A DNA stretch of 64,000 bases from contig JARIAR010000025.1 in assembly GCA_029257805.1 (NCBI GenBank), positions 100,147-164,146 on the forward strand, given 5' to 3'. This stretch comes from Blautia sp. (GTDB taxonomy: Bacteria; Bacillota; Clostridia; Lachnospirales; Lachnospiraceae). This document shows, piece after piece, positions 17,402-26,506 of the stretch (position 1 is the first letter of the stretch; every line of letters starts with the position of its first letter). The notes beneath the pieces are model-generated. The model was not told the DNA's origin. It made no database searches and worked only from the letters and a program-made list of their open reading frames with translations. A program made the translations under genes and the position numbers.

Positions 17402-17683
17402 ATGAGTGTTGTTATTGTGGGTGGAAATGAGCGTATGGTATGTCAGTATGAAGATATATGTAAAGGTTATGGATGTAAAGCAAAGGTATTTGCCAAAGAA
17501 AAAGGAGCTATGAAAAAGAAAATAGGTGCTCCGGATCTTATGATCCTTTTTACAAGTACGGTTTCTCATAAAATGGTAAACTGTGCAGTAGAAGAAGCAA
17601 AGAGAAAATCAATTCCGGTATGTCGGTGTCATACAAGCAGTGCAGCAGCACTGGAAAATATTTTAAAAGAGTATTGTGCTTAA
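17402..17683 (+). CDS. DUF2325 domain protein
   Basis: 93 aa. The N-terminal VVIVGGNERM and the ILFTSTVSHKMVNCA and PVCRCHTSS stretches match the DUF2325 pattern: a small Rossmann-like fold of unknown function with conserved Gly, Ser and His residues. It is soluble and stands alone. An AAAGGAG site precedes the ATG. Confidence 0.8.
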   Translation: MSVVIVGGNERMVCQYEDICKGYGCKAKVFAKEKGAMKKKIGAPDLMILFTSTVSHKMVNCAVEEAKRKSIPVCRCHTSSAAALENILKEYCA

Positions 17684-17855
17684 ACTAAAAGGCTTTCAGT
17701 ATTTTTGTTTGGAAATACATAGATAATTGCAGGTTCCTTGTAAAATATCACAGTTTTTTAATAAATGCTTGCAAAATATGTGAAAATTCAATAGAATAAT
17801 ATATACATACTTTATAGTGATAAAGAGAAAAAGTACAACACAAGGAGCAGGCATT

Positions 17856-19175
17856 ATGAAAAAGGTGGTAAAATTTGGAGGAAGTTCGCTTGCAAATGCG
17901 GAACAGTTCCAAAAAGTAAGAGAGATTATTAAAGGCGAAGAAAGCAGACGATATGTGGTTCCTTCAGCTCCTGGAAAGCGATTCGATGGAGATATAAAAG
18001 TAACAGATATGTTATATCATTGCTATGATCTTGCGTCATCCGAAAAAGATTTTGGGAATGAATTGAAGGCTATTAAAGAACGATATTATGAAATTATCAG
18101 AGGATTAAATTTAGATCTTTCATTGGAAGAAGAATTCAATCAGATTGAAAAAGATTTTCATGATCATGTAGGCGTAGAATATGCTGCTTCCAGAGGGGAA
18201 TTTCTTAATGGAAAGATTATGGCTGCTTATCTTGGATATGAATTTGTAGATGCAGCATCTGTAATCCGTTTTCATGAAGATGGAACTTTTGATATGAAAA
18301 AGACAGATATGCTGTTAGGTAAAAAACTGGAAAAATGTGAATGTGCAGTTATCCCCGGATTTTATGGAGCATGTGAAGACGGAACCGTAAAAACGTTTTC
18401 CAGAGGTGGTTCAGACGTAACGGGATCTCTTGTGGCAAAAGCGATTCAGGCTGATTTATACGAAAACTGGACAGATGTTTCGGGCTTTCTTTTGACAGAT
18501 CCCAGAATTGTAAAAAATCCTGCAGTGATTGAAACGATAACATATAGAGAACTTAGAGAACTCTCTTATATGGGGGCAACTGTTCTTCATGAGGAAGCAA
18601 TTTTCCCGGTACGAAAAGAGGGAATCCCCATTAATATACGTAATACAAATTGTCCGGAAGATCCGGGAACATTTATTGTAGAAAGCACATGCAGAAAACC
18701 TAAATATACAATTACAGGGATTGCAGGGAAACGAGGATTTTGTTCAATTAATATTGAAAAGTCCATGATGAACAGTGAAGTAGGATTTGGAAGAAAAGTC
18801 CTTCAGGTTTTTGAAGATCAGGGCATTAATTTTGAGCATGTTCCCTCAGGGATTGATACAATGACCGTTTATGTTCATCAGGATGAATTTGAAGAAAAAG
18901 AGCAGCAGGTTATAGCGGGGATTCATCGTGCAGTGCAGCCGGATTTTATAGAGATGGAAGCAGATCTGGCTCTTATCGCTGTTGTAGGAAGAGGAATGAA
19001 ATCTACTCGCGGAACAGCTGGACGCATTTTTGCAGCACTTGCTCATGCAAATGTTAATGTGAAAATGATCGATCAGGGCTCTAGTGAATTAAATATCATT
19101 ATAGGGGTGGAAAATCGGGATTTTGAAACAGCAGTCAAGGCAATTTACGATATTTTTGTTATGACACAGCTTTAA
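17856..19175 (+). CDS. Aspartate kinase
   Basis: 439 aa from ATG 17856 (AAGGAG 8 bp upstream); an extension to 17817 has no ribosome site. The N-terminal VVKFGGSSLANAEQFQKV binds ATP and FSRGGSDVTGSL binds aspartate. Two ACT domains occupy the last 130 residues (from about 300), so feedback by lysine and/or threonine is expected. It phosphorylates aspartate, the first step to lysine, threonine and methionine. It is monocistronic, with a terminator after it; no lysine riboswitch was recognised in the 170 bp upstream. Confidence 0.95.
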   Translation: MKKVVKFGGSSLANAEQFQKVREIIKGEESRRYVVPSAPGKRFDGDIKVTDMLYHCYDLASSEKDFGNELKAIKERYYEIIRGLNLDLSLEEEFNQIEKDFHDHVGVEYAASRGEFLNGKIMAAYLGYEFVDAASVIRFHEDGTFDMKKTDMLLGKKLEKCECAVIPGFYGACEDGTVKTFSRGGSDVTGSLVAKAIQADLYENWTDVSGFLLTDPRIVKNPAVIETITYRELRELSYMGATVLHEEAIFPVRKEGIPINIRNTNCPEDPGTFIVESTCRKPKYTITGIAGKRGFCSINIEKSMMNSEVGFGRKVLQVFEDQGINFEHVPSGIDTMTVYVHQDEFEEKEQQVIAGIHRAVQPDFIEMEADLALIAVVGRGMKSTRGTAGRIFAALAHANVNVKMIDQGSSELNIIIGVENRDFETAVKAIYDIFVMTQL

Positions 19176-19190
19176 ATTTAATATAGGCAG

Positions 19191-19230
19191 AAAATAAAAG
19201 GATCAGTTAAACTGGTTCTTTTATTTTTTT
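19191..19230 (+). terminator. Terminator of the aspartate kinase gene
   Basis: An A-rich stem around AAAAGGATCAGT pairs (with G-T pairs) with ACTGGTTCTTTT and ends in a long T run (to 19230). Confidence 0.8.
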
Positions 19231-19251
19231 AGAAAATAGATTCATAAAAGA

Positions 19252-19300
19252 TTGACAAAATCGAACAAATGTTTTATTCTTAAGACAGAACAAATGTTTG
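19252..19300 (+). promoter_or_regulatory. SOS-type promoter with two LexA-like boxes
   Basis: TTGACA (19252-19257), a 17-bp spacer and TATTCT (19275-19280) form the promoter. Inside the spacer, touching the -10, is CGAACAAATGTTTT (19262-19275). A second box, GAACAAATGTTTG (19288-19300), lies just downstream of the start point. Both match the Firmicute LexA pattern GAAC-N4-GTTY, 25 bp apart. A LexA dimer on either site would block RNA polymerase. Confidence 0.75.
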
Positions 19301-19311
19301 GAGAGTAAGGC

Positions 19312-20610
19312 ATGGTATATAAAGAAAATATGGGGATATTGGAAAAATTGCAAATATTATCAGATGCGGCCAAATATGATGTTGCATGTACCTCCAGCGG
19401 CGTAGATCGAAAGGGAGATGGAAAAGGCATGGGAAATAGTATTTCCGCAGGAATCTGTCATAGTTTTTCCGGGGATGGACGCTGTATTAGTCTTTTAAAG
19501 GTTTTGTATACAAATGAGTGCATATTTGATTGTAAATATTGTGTAAACAGAGCGGCCAATGATGTAGTGAGGACCAGTTTTACTCCGGAGGAGCTTAGCC
19601 GGCTTACCATGGAGTTTTATCGGCGAAACTATATAGAAGGATTATTCTTGAGTTCGGGAGTAAAAGGGAGCCCGGATGAAACAATGGAGGAACTGATCCG
19701 TACAGTGGAACTTTTGCGGAAACATTATCATTTTCAGGGCTATATACATTTAAAGGCAATTCCTGGTGCTTCATCTGATCTTATAGAGAAGGCGGGATAT
19801 TTAGCGGATAGAATGAGTGTGAATTTGGAATTACCAACAGCGGAAGGGCTTAGAAGACTGGCACCTCATAAAACACGGCGTACAATCTTAAAGCCTATGA
19901 AACAGATTCAGATTCAACATGGGGCAAATAAAGAAGAACTGGCAGTTTATCATCACGCACCGAAGTTCGTTCCTGCAGGACAGAGTACACAGATGATTAT
20001 AGGAGCAACAGGAGAAAGTGATTATGAAATTGTATCGGTGGCAGAATCTTTATATGAGCAGTTTTCTTTAAAACGTGTTTTCTATTCTGCCTTTGTGGCG
20101 GTAAATGAGGATAAAGATCTTCCTATGCTCCCTTTTGGACCTCCGCTTTTGAGAGAACACAGGCTATATCAGGCGGATTGGCTTATACGGTTTTATGGTT
20201 TTCACGCTTCTGAACTTTTATCAGAAAAGCGTCCGAATTTTAATCTTTTTTTGGATCCAAAGTGTAACTGGGCAATTTCACATCTGGAGTACTTTCCGGT
20301 TGAAATTAATAAGGCAGACTATTATATGCTGCTTCGTGTACCGGGAATCGGAGAGAAATCAGCGAAAAGAATTTTGGGAGCCAGGAAAACACATTCTCTT
20401 GATTTTGAAGATCTTCAAAGAATTGGAGTTGTTTTAAAAAGGGCATTATATTTTATTACATGCAGAGGAAGAATGATGTACAAAACAAAAATGGAAGAGG
20501 ATTATATTGTAAGAAATATGATAGATTCTAAGGAACGGTTTTTAATGAATGAAGGGAATATAACGTATCAGCAGTTATCTTTGTTCGATGATTCCTTTAT
20601 ACAAACATAA
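19312..20610 (+). CDS. Putative DNA modification/repair radical SAM protein
   Basis: 432 aa. The CX3CX2C radical SAM cluster is C70, C74, C77 (ECIFDCKYC). A C-terminal helix-hairpin-helix (LRVPGIGEKSAKRILGA, about 344-360) suggests DNA binding. The whole matches the family I know as putative DNA modification/repair radical SAM protein, usually encoded next to a DUF4130 protein, as here. The chemistry and the lesion are not established. It is the first gene behind a LexA-boxed promoter; GGAGAG precedes the ATG. Confidence 0.88.
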   Translation: MVYKENMGILEKLQILSDAAKYDVACTSSGVDRKGDGKGMGNSISAGICHSFSGDGRCISLLKVLYTNECIFDCKYCVNRAANDVVRTSFTPEELSRLTMEFYRRNYIEGLFLSSGVKGSPDETMEELIRTVELLRKHYHFQGYIHLKAIPGASSDLIEKAGYLADRMSVNLELPTAEGLRRLAPHKTRRTILKPMKQIQIQHGANKEELAVYHHAPKFVPAGQSTQMIIGATGESDYEIVSVAESLYEQFSLKRVFYSAFVAVNEDKDLPMLPFGPPLLREHRLYQADWLIRFYGFHASELLSEKRPNFNLFLDPKCNWAISHLEYFPVEINKADYYMLLRVPGIGEKSAKRILGARKTHSLDFEDLQRIGVVLKRALYFITCRGRMMYKTKMEEDYIVRNMIDSKERFLMNEGNITYQQLSLFDDSFIQT

Positions 20611-20624
20611 GAATGAGGTACAAA

Positions 20625-21407
20625 ATGGATAGAGATACAAAAATGGTCCTCATGTGTGAGGAAAGCTTAAGAGGAGTTTTTACAGCAATATATGATGGGT
20701 GGAAATATGCAGTACAGGGATATAAGATTGAAATCTGTACAGATATGCAGGAAAACATGGAGCTTTTCAGTGTTTATCAGGAGATTGTTCCAGATGATGA
20801 AAAGGCGCAGAAAGTGGGAAAAAGTATACGTAAGAAATTAGGTATGCAAGTGTATGAAGATATCTGCTATGCGATTGCTTCCAATCATCCAGAGAAAGGG
20901 ACGGCAGTTTTTTATGTGCTGCGTCTGGGATTTGCGGCAGGTCGATGCAATAAAAAGGTTATGGAGGCACTGGGGGATCCATATGTGAATCTTGTTGCTA
21001 AACTTCGGACAAAAGTATGGAATGAAATACATCGGTTTTTGGGGTTTGTCCGTTTCCAGGAAACAGGAGGTATTTTGTTTTCGAAAATTTCGCCGGAAAA
21101 TGATATTCTGATAATGCTATCCACACATTTTGAGAATCGTTTTCCAAGAGAGTATTGGATGATATATGATGAGAAAAGAAAAAAGGTGCTGGTTCATAAA
21201 GCGGGGGAAAAATGTATGATTTATACAGATGTGGAATTTTTTCCGGAAAAAGCAGAATACCTGAAAGAAACGGATGTGTATGAAACATTATGGAAAACCT
21301 TTTGCCAGAGTATTGAAATAAAAGAGAGAAGAAATAGAAAACTGCAGCAGCAGCTTGTGCCGAAGAAATTTCAGATGAATATGATAGAAATGAACGGCAG
21401 TAAATAG
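20625..21407 (+). CDS. DUF4130 DNA-metabolism protein, partner of the radical SAM protein
   Basis: 260 aa if it starts at ATG 20625, which has GAGG 5-8 bp upstream; ATG 20613 would add four residues but has no ribosome site. The family pattern is clear (AIYDGWKYA near the start, ALGDPYVNLVAKLRTKVWNEIHRFLGFVRF in part, HFENRFPREYWMIYDEKRK). Related domains are found fused to uracil-DNA glycosylase-like (UdgX) proteins, which points to a role in base-lesion handling. There is no glycosylase domain here. It follows the radical SAM gene directly and should share its SOS control. Confidence 0.85.
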   Translation: MDRDTKMVLMCEESLRGVFTAIYDGWKYAVQGYKIEICTDMQENMELFSVYQEIVPDDEKAQKVGKSIRKKLGMQVYEDICYAIASNHPEKGTAVFYVLRLGFAAGRCNKKVMEALGDPYVNLVAKLRTKVWNEIHRFLGFVRFQETGGILFSKISPENDILIMLSTHFENRFPREYWMIYDEKRKKVLVHKAGEKCMIYTDVEFFPEKAEYLKETDVYETLWKTFCQSIEIKERRNRKLQQQLVPKKFQMNMIEMNGSK

Positions 21408-21471
21408 ATGGATTTCCCATGACAGTATGATATAATAAGAAATATTGATTTGAGAGACTGGGAGAAAAAAC

Positions 21472-23814
21472 ATGGAAAAACCAACAGTCCGAATTTCAGT
21501 GAGAAATCTTGTTGAATTTATACTGCGAAGAGGAGATATCGATAATCGTCGGAATTCCAATGACAAAGAAGCAATGCAGAAGGGGAGCCGGATTCATCGG
21601 AAAATACAAAATAAAATGGGGAGTCATTATAAATCGGAAGTTTCTCTTAAATGGAGGAGCGAGTACGATGATGTTGTGATCCTTGTGGAAGGGCGTGCAG
21701 ATGGCATTTTTGAAGAAGAAGAACAAATCTGCATTGACGAAATTAAGGGAGTTTTTACTAAGATTGAGAATATTACAGAGCCACTTCCGGTGCATAAAGC
21801 ACAGGCTATGTGTTATGGGAGAATTTATGGAGAAACACAGGGGCTTTCTGAAATAGGAATACAGATGACGTATGCAAATCTGGATACAGAAGAAATCTGT
21901 CGCTTTCGGGAAAAATATACTTTGGATGAATTAAAAAAATGGTATAAGGCTCTTATGGATTCTTATCATAAATGGATATCCTATCAGTTAAAATGGAGAG
22001 AAAAAAGAAATGCCTCTATGCAAAATCTGGAATTTCCATTCCCATATAGAGAAGGACAGCGCCAGATGGTAAGTGGCGTATATCACGCTATTTCAAAAGA
22101 AAAACAAATTTTTATTCAGGCACCTACCGGTGTTGGGAAAACAATGTCGACAATTTTTCCGGCGGTGCGTGCTGTAGGTGAAGAAAAAGGAGAAACCATA
22201 TTTTATCTTACTGCGAAAACGATTACCAGAACAGTAGCAGAAGAGGCATTTGAAGTTTTGGCACAAAAGGGGCTGAAGTTTAAGTCTATTACCATAACGG
22301 CTAAAGAAAAAATGTGTTTATGTACAGAGGTAGAATGTAATCCGGATGCCTGTCCTTATGCAAAAGGGCATTATGACAGAATTAATGATGCTGTTTATGA
22401 ATTATGGAAAGATGGTGATTCCTATAACCGGGAAATCCTCCTGGAACATGCAGAAAAATGGAAGGTATGCCCGTTTGAATTGAGTTTGGATTTGGCTTTA
22501 TGGGTAGACGGGGTGATTTGTGATTATAATTATGTATTTGATCCAAATGCACAATTGAAACGCTTTTTTGGTGAAAATAAATGTGGAAAGTATATTTTTC
22601 TTGTGGATGAAGCGCATAATCTTGTGGACAGAGGAAGAGAGATGTATAGTGCAGACATCTGTAAGGAAGAGGTGTTGGAAGTTCGAGGAAAAATAAAAGA
22701 AAAATATCCAGGCCTGGCCAAAGCGTTGGAACGTGTAAATAAACAGCTTTTGGAGATGAAGAAAAGTTGTGGACAGTACGAGATTCTTGATGGACCGGGG
22801 CCGTTTCCGCTAAGTCTTCTCAGGGTAATGGGGGAAATGGACCGCATTATGGAGGAAACACCAGAGCAGAAATTTAAGGAAGATATTCTGGAATTTTATT
22901 TTGGAGTAAGAGATTTCCTTAATATATCGGAACTGGTAGATGAAAATTATGTTGTATATACAGAGAATGGTGAAGATGGAAAATTTCGCCTTCATTTGTT
23001 TTGTGTAAACCCGGCAGATAATTTAGGAGAATGTCTGTCAAAAGGTGTCAGTACTGTGTTTTTTTCAGCTACGTTTTTACCCATGAAGTATTACCGGGAA
23101 GTTTTAAGTACAGAAAAAGATACATATGGAATTTATGTGCCCTCTCCGTTTCCAAGAGAAAACAGATGTCTTTTAATTGGAGATGATGTAAGCAGCCGAT
23201 ACACAAAAAGAAATTACGGGGAATATAGAAAAACAGCAGAATATATTGCGAGGCTCATATGGCAGAAAAAAGGTAATTATATGATATTTTTCCCATCATA
23301 TAAATTTATGGAAGAAGTGTATGCTGTTTATGAAGATGAATTTTCTGTAGGATGGATCCGTAGTATTTGTCAGAAAAATGATATGAGTGAAAGAGAAAGG
23401 GAGATATTTCTGGAAGAATTTTCAGAAGATGGTGCAGTAGTAGGATTTTGTGTGATGGGAGGTGTTTTTGCAGAAGGGATTGATCTTATAGGAGATCGCT
23501 TGATCGGGGCTGTTATTGTGGGAACCGGACTTCCTCAAATAAGTAATGAAAGAGAAATTCTAAGAAAATATTATGATGCAAAAGGAGAAAATGGTTTTGA
23601 TTATGCATACCGTTTTCCTGGAATGAATAAAGTACTTCAGGCATCGGGACGTGTAATTCGAACCCAGTATGACAAAGGGGTTATTCTTCTTTTAGATGAT
23701 CGTTTTTGGAATAGAGATTATCAGGGACTTTTTCCAGCAGAATGGATAGATAGAAAAAGGTGCAGATTAAAAACAATAGAAGAGGAACTGCAGGAATTTT
23801 GGAATGAAAAATGA
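21472..23814 (+). CDS. XPD/DinG-like Fe-S helicase with an N-terminal PD-(D/E)XK nuclease domain
   Basis: 780 aa. Residues about 1-175 look like a RecB-type nuclease: GRADG gives D77, and DEIKG gives E90-x-K92. The helicase part has Walker A APTGVGKT (217-224), a cysteine cluster C282/C284/C289/C294/C333 placed as in the Fe-S domain of XPD/DinG helicases, DEAH at 378-381, and the late motif QASGRVIRTQYDKG. It should unwind DNA 5' to 3' and may cut it. It follows the radical SAM/DUF4130 pair by 64 bp; a TATAAT at 21431-21436 with a poor -35 may give it a second promoter. Confidence 0.88.
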   Translation: MEKPTVRISVRNLVEFILRRGDIDNRRNSNDKEAMQKGSRIHRKIQNKMGSHYKSEVSLKWRSEYDDVVILVEGRADGIFEEEEQICIDEIKGVFTKIENITEPLPVHKAQAMCYGRIYGETQGLSEIGIQMTYANLDTEEICRFREKYTLDELKKWYKALMDSYHKWISYQLKWREKRNASMQNLEFPFPYREGQRQMVSGVYHAISKEKQIFIQAPTGVGKTMSTIFPAVRAVGEEKGETIFYLTAKTITRTVAEEAFEVLAQKGLKFKSITITAKEKMCLCTEVECNPDACPYAKGHYDRINDAVYELWKDGDSYNREILLEHAEKWKVCPFELSLDLALWVDGVICDYNYVFDPNAQLKRFFGENKCGKYIFLVDEAHNLVDRGREMYSADICKEEVLEVRGKIKEKYPGLAKALERVNKQLLEMKKSCGQYEILDGPGPFPLSLLRVMGEMDRIMEETPEQKFKEDILEFYFGVRDFLNISELVDENYVVYTENGEDGKFRLHLFCVNPADNLGECLSKGVSTVFFSATFLPMKYYREVLSTEKDTYGIYVPSPFPRENRCLLIGDDVSSRYTKRNYGEYRKTAEYIARLIWQKKGNYMIFFPSYKFMEEVYAVYEDEFSVGWIRSICQKNDMSEREREIFLEEFSEDGAVVGFCVMGGVFAEGIDLIGDRLIGAVIVGTGLPQISNEREILRKYYDAKGENGFDYAYRFPGMNKVLQASGRVIRTQYDKGVILLLDDRFWNRDYQGLFPAEWIDRKRCRLKTIEEELQEFWNEK

Positions 23815-23913
23815 TAATGAAACGATTTAAATCTTTTAAAAAGAATTGCGCTCCCAGGGAAAACAGGGTATACTTGCGGTAATTGCTTTTTAACAGAAAT
23901 CAGAGAGGAAGAA

Positions 23914-25374
23914 ATGTACAGAATGCAGAATCATTTTTTGAAACAAGTGGCTTTAGCAGGGGCGTTGTTGGGAATTGTCATATGGAAAGTTCCAGCGGAT
24001 ATTAAAGCAGCTCCGGCAGAAAGCCTCATCACGGTTACAGAAGAATCACAGATTCATCCGATTCCGGATGGAAGCGGAAAATATCTTCTGAAAAGTGACG
24101 GATTTTACTGCCTGAATCAGGATGGAACATTAGAAAATGTTCCGGCCGTACATTATTTTGATCATTTTGTAATAGATGGAACGACATTTAATGGGTACTA
24201 TTACCACGATGAAACAGGAAAATTCCGTGCAGAAAATCCACATATGGTACATATTCAGATTCCGGCACGTCCAGATGCGGAAATTGAGGAAATGACAATT
24301 TCTTTTGACGGGTATTTTATGGTAAATAATCTTGGAAAGCTGTCTGCTGCACCACAGGTTCGTTATATGGATAATCTTGTACTAAATAATACAACATTTA
24401 ATGGATATTATTATTTTGATGAATTTGGAGAACTGGAGACAGAGCCGGGTATTCACTATTTGGAGATGACGTCTAACGGACAGCAGTTTGCAGGGCGTTA
24501 TTATTTTGGAGGTGTCAATGGGCTTCTGGAGCAGAAAGAGTGGGAAACACCGGAAGGTTTTATGACAGATGAAACAGGACGTCTTCAGGATATGGATGAT
24601 CTTGGAATAAAAAATCTAAAGACGAAACTGGAAGAAATAATAAAGGGATATCAGGGTGACTGGAGTATTTATGTAAAAGATTTAAACAGCCAGGAAACTT
24701 TGGAGATCAATAACAAGCCGTTATATTCCGCCAGTCTTATAAAGGCCTTTGTTCTTGCGGATTCCTATGATAAGATGGAAAATATAAAGAAGAATGAAGG
24801 ACTAAAGATAAAAATGGATCCAGACAGTGCACAGGTTAAAGTGAAGTTAGATGATTTGTTATGGAATATGATTGCGGTAAGTGATAACGAGTCCTTTAAT
24901 GAACTTGTGCGGCTACAGTCAGAAAAGTCAGATTTTGCTGAAGGAGCAGAAAAAATAAATGAGTATCTAAAACAAGAGGGATATAAAGATACTTCCGTGC
25001 AGCATACGCTGTCTCCTTCTTCCTCACCTTCAACAGGTTTGGGAGGGAAAAATATAACTTCCGTAAAGGATTGCGGACTTCTTCTGGAAAAAATTTACAG
25101 AGAAGAATGTGTGAATGAAGAAGCATCACGGGATATGTTGAATATTCTTCTTGATCAGGAAGTGGATTGGAAAATCCCCAAAGGTTTGGAAGAAGGAATA
25201 ACAGTTGCAAATAAAACAGGGGAAACAGACACAAGTCAACATGATATAGCCATTATATATGGAGAAAAAACAACATATATTCTTTGTGTAATGTCAGAAA
25301 ATTCGGCAGGAAATACTGCAATTCATAATATACAAGATATTTCCAGAATAGTGTATTACTATTTGAATCTATAG
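23914..25374 (+). CDS. Exported serine hydrolase (class A beta-lactamase fold) with N-terminal wall-binding-like repeats
   Basis: 486 aa. A signal or anchor segment (about 10-30) is followed by repeats around TTFNGYYYHDETG (91-103) and TTFNGYYYFDEFG (160-172). These resemble the aromatic repeats of choline/glucan-binding modules. The C-terminal half has the beta-lactamase motifs SLIK (S274, K277), SDN (323-325) and KTG (434-436). Such proteins can be peptidoglycan-active or simply related hydrolases. No Glu166-like loop is evident to me, so drug hydrolysis is not implied. AGAGAGGAAG precedes the ATG. Confidence 0.85.
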   Translation: MYRMQNHFLKQVALAGALLGIVIWKVPADIKAAPAESLITVTEESQIHPIPDGSGKYLLKSDGFYCLNQDGTLENVPAVHYFDHFVIDGTTFNGYYYHDETGKFRAENPHMVHIQIPARPDAEIEEMTISFDGYFMVNNLGKLSAAPQVRYMDNLVLNNTTFNGYYYFDEFGELETEPGIHYLEMTSNGQQFAGRYYFGGVNGLLEQKEWETPEGFMTDETGRLQDMDDLGIKNLKTKLEEIIKGYQGDWSIYVKDLNSQETLEINNKPLYSASLIKAFVLADSYDKMENIKKNEGLKIKMDPDSAQVKVKLDDLLWNMIAVSDNESFNELVRLQSEKSDFAEGAEKINEYLKQEGYKDTSVQHTLSPSSSPSTGLGGKNITSVKDCGLLLEKIYREECVNEEASRDMLNILLDQEVDWKIPKGLEEGITVANKTGETDTSQHDIAIIYGEKTTYILCVMSENSAGNTAIHNIQDISRIVYYYLNL

Positions 25375-25395
25375 AAATAAAAACAAAAAAATTTC

Positions 25396-25424
25396 TTGAC
25401 TCTGCCAAAATTTTTTAATACAAT
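25396..25424 (+). promoter_or_regulatory. Promoter of ridA
   Basis: TTGACT (25396-25401), a 17-bp spacer and TACAAT (25419-25424). Confidence 0.75.
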
Positions 25425-25469
25425 AAAGGTATAGATTGTTGGATAAAAAATTAGAAAGGGGATTTTATT

Positions 25470-25847
25470 ATGAAAGTAATTTATACAGATAAAGCACCTG
25501 CTGCAATTGGACCTTATTCTCAGGCAATGGTATTTCAGAATATGTTGTTTACATCCGGACAGATTCCGGTAGATCCGACCACAGGAGAGTTAGCAGGAGA
25601 TACAATTGTAGAACAGGCTGAGCAGGTAATGAAAAATTTACAGGCAGTGCTGGAAGAGGCAGGAACAACCTTCGGAAATGTAATCAAAACAACATGTTTT
25701 CTTGCTGACATGGGAGATTTTGCTGCATTCAATGAAGTATATGCAAAATATTTTGTAAATAAACCGGCTCGTTCCTGTGTTGCAGTAAAGACACTTCCTA
25801 AAAATGTACTTTGTGAAGTAGAAGTGATTGCTGCAATAGAAGAATAA
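25470..25847 (+). CDS. ridA: Reactive imine/enamine deaminase RidA
   Basis: 125 aa, full length. The family pattern is intact: APAAIGPYSQA near the start, FTSGQIPVDP, VIKTTCFLADM, and the end RSCVAVKTLPKNVLCEVEVIAAI with the conserved Arg and Glu. It hydrolyses reactive 2-aminoacrylate-type imines made by PLP enzymes. It is monocistronic with its own promoter and terminator. Confidence 0.95.
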   Translation: MKVIYTDKAPAAIGPYSQAMVFQNMLFTSGQIPVDPTTGELAGDTIVEQAEQVMKNLQAVLEEAGTTFGNVIKTTCFLADMGDFAAFNEVYAKYFVNKPARSCVAVKTLPKNVLCEVEVIAAIEE

Positions 25848-25858
25848 ATTGTGTATAT

Positions 25859-25895
25859 AAAAGACCTTTCGGATTGAAATCTGAAAGGTCTTTTT
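25859..25895 (+). terminator. Terminator of ridA
   Basis: AAAGACCTTTC and GAAAGGTCTTT pair, with a further inner GATT/AATC, followed by T5. Confidence 0.9.
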
Positions 25896-25910
25896 GTGGT
25901 GCTGGAATCA

Positions 25911-25939
25911 TTGATTTTTTTACAAAAATCATGTATAAT
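25911..25939 (+). promoter_or_regulatory. Promoter of the ispF-cysS-mrnC-rlmB-sigH operon
   Basis: TTGATT (25911-25916), a 17-bp spacer and TATAAT (25934-25939). No T-box leader precedes cysS, which is an internal gene here. Confidence 0.75.
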
Positions 25940-26008
25940 AGCAAACTGTAATATTATAATGATAAACAGGAAAACAGAAGAATAGTTTGAAAATTTTAGG
26001 AGGTAGAA

Positions 26009-26506
26009 ATGCGGGTTGGAATGGGCTATGATGTGCATAAACTAACAGAAGGGCGGAAACTCATTCTCGGTGGGGTAGAAATTCCCTGGGAAAAAGGACT
26101 TCTTGGTCATTCAGATGCAGATGTTTTAGTACACGCTGTTATGGATGCCTTATTGGGCGCTTCGGCTTTGGGAGATATCGGAAAGCATTTTCCGGATTCA
26201 GATCCTGCATATAAAGGGATTTCCAGTATTCTTCTTTTGCAGCATGTAACAAATCTGCTAAAAAAGAATGGGTATTGTATTGGGAATATAGATGCAACAA
26301 TCATTGCGCAAAAACCTAAAATGGCTCCCCATATTTTAAAAATGAGAAAAAATATGGCAGATGCTATGGGAATTTCAGAATCCTGTTTAAATATTAAAGC
26401 AACAACAGAGGAAGGACTTGGATTTACAGGAAAAGAAGAAGGGATTGCTTCTCAGGCAATCTGCCTTTTGTATAGAAATGCGGAAATGGAAGGAGAAACA
26501 AGATGA
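26009..26506 (+). CDS. ispF: 2-C-methyl-D-erythritol 2,4-cyclodiphosphate synthase
   Basis: 165 aa. Metal ligands D8 and H10 (GYDVHKL), [20 protein letters not shown] and [12 protein letters not shown] are all present. It makes the cyclic diphosphate of the MEP isoprenoid pathway. AGGAGGT precedes ATG 26009. It is the first gene of a tightly packed operon and overlaps cysS by 4 bp. Confidence 0.96.
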   Translation: MRVGMGYDVHKLTEGRKLILGGVEIPWEKGLLGHSDADVLVHAVMDALLGASALGDIGKHFPDSDPAYKGISSILLLQHVTNLLKKNGYCIGNIDATIIAQKPKMAPHILKMRKNMADAMGISESCLNIKATTEEGLGFTGKEEGIASQAICLLYRNAEMEGETR

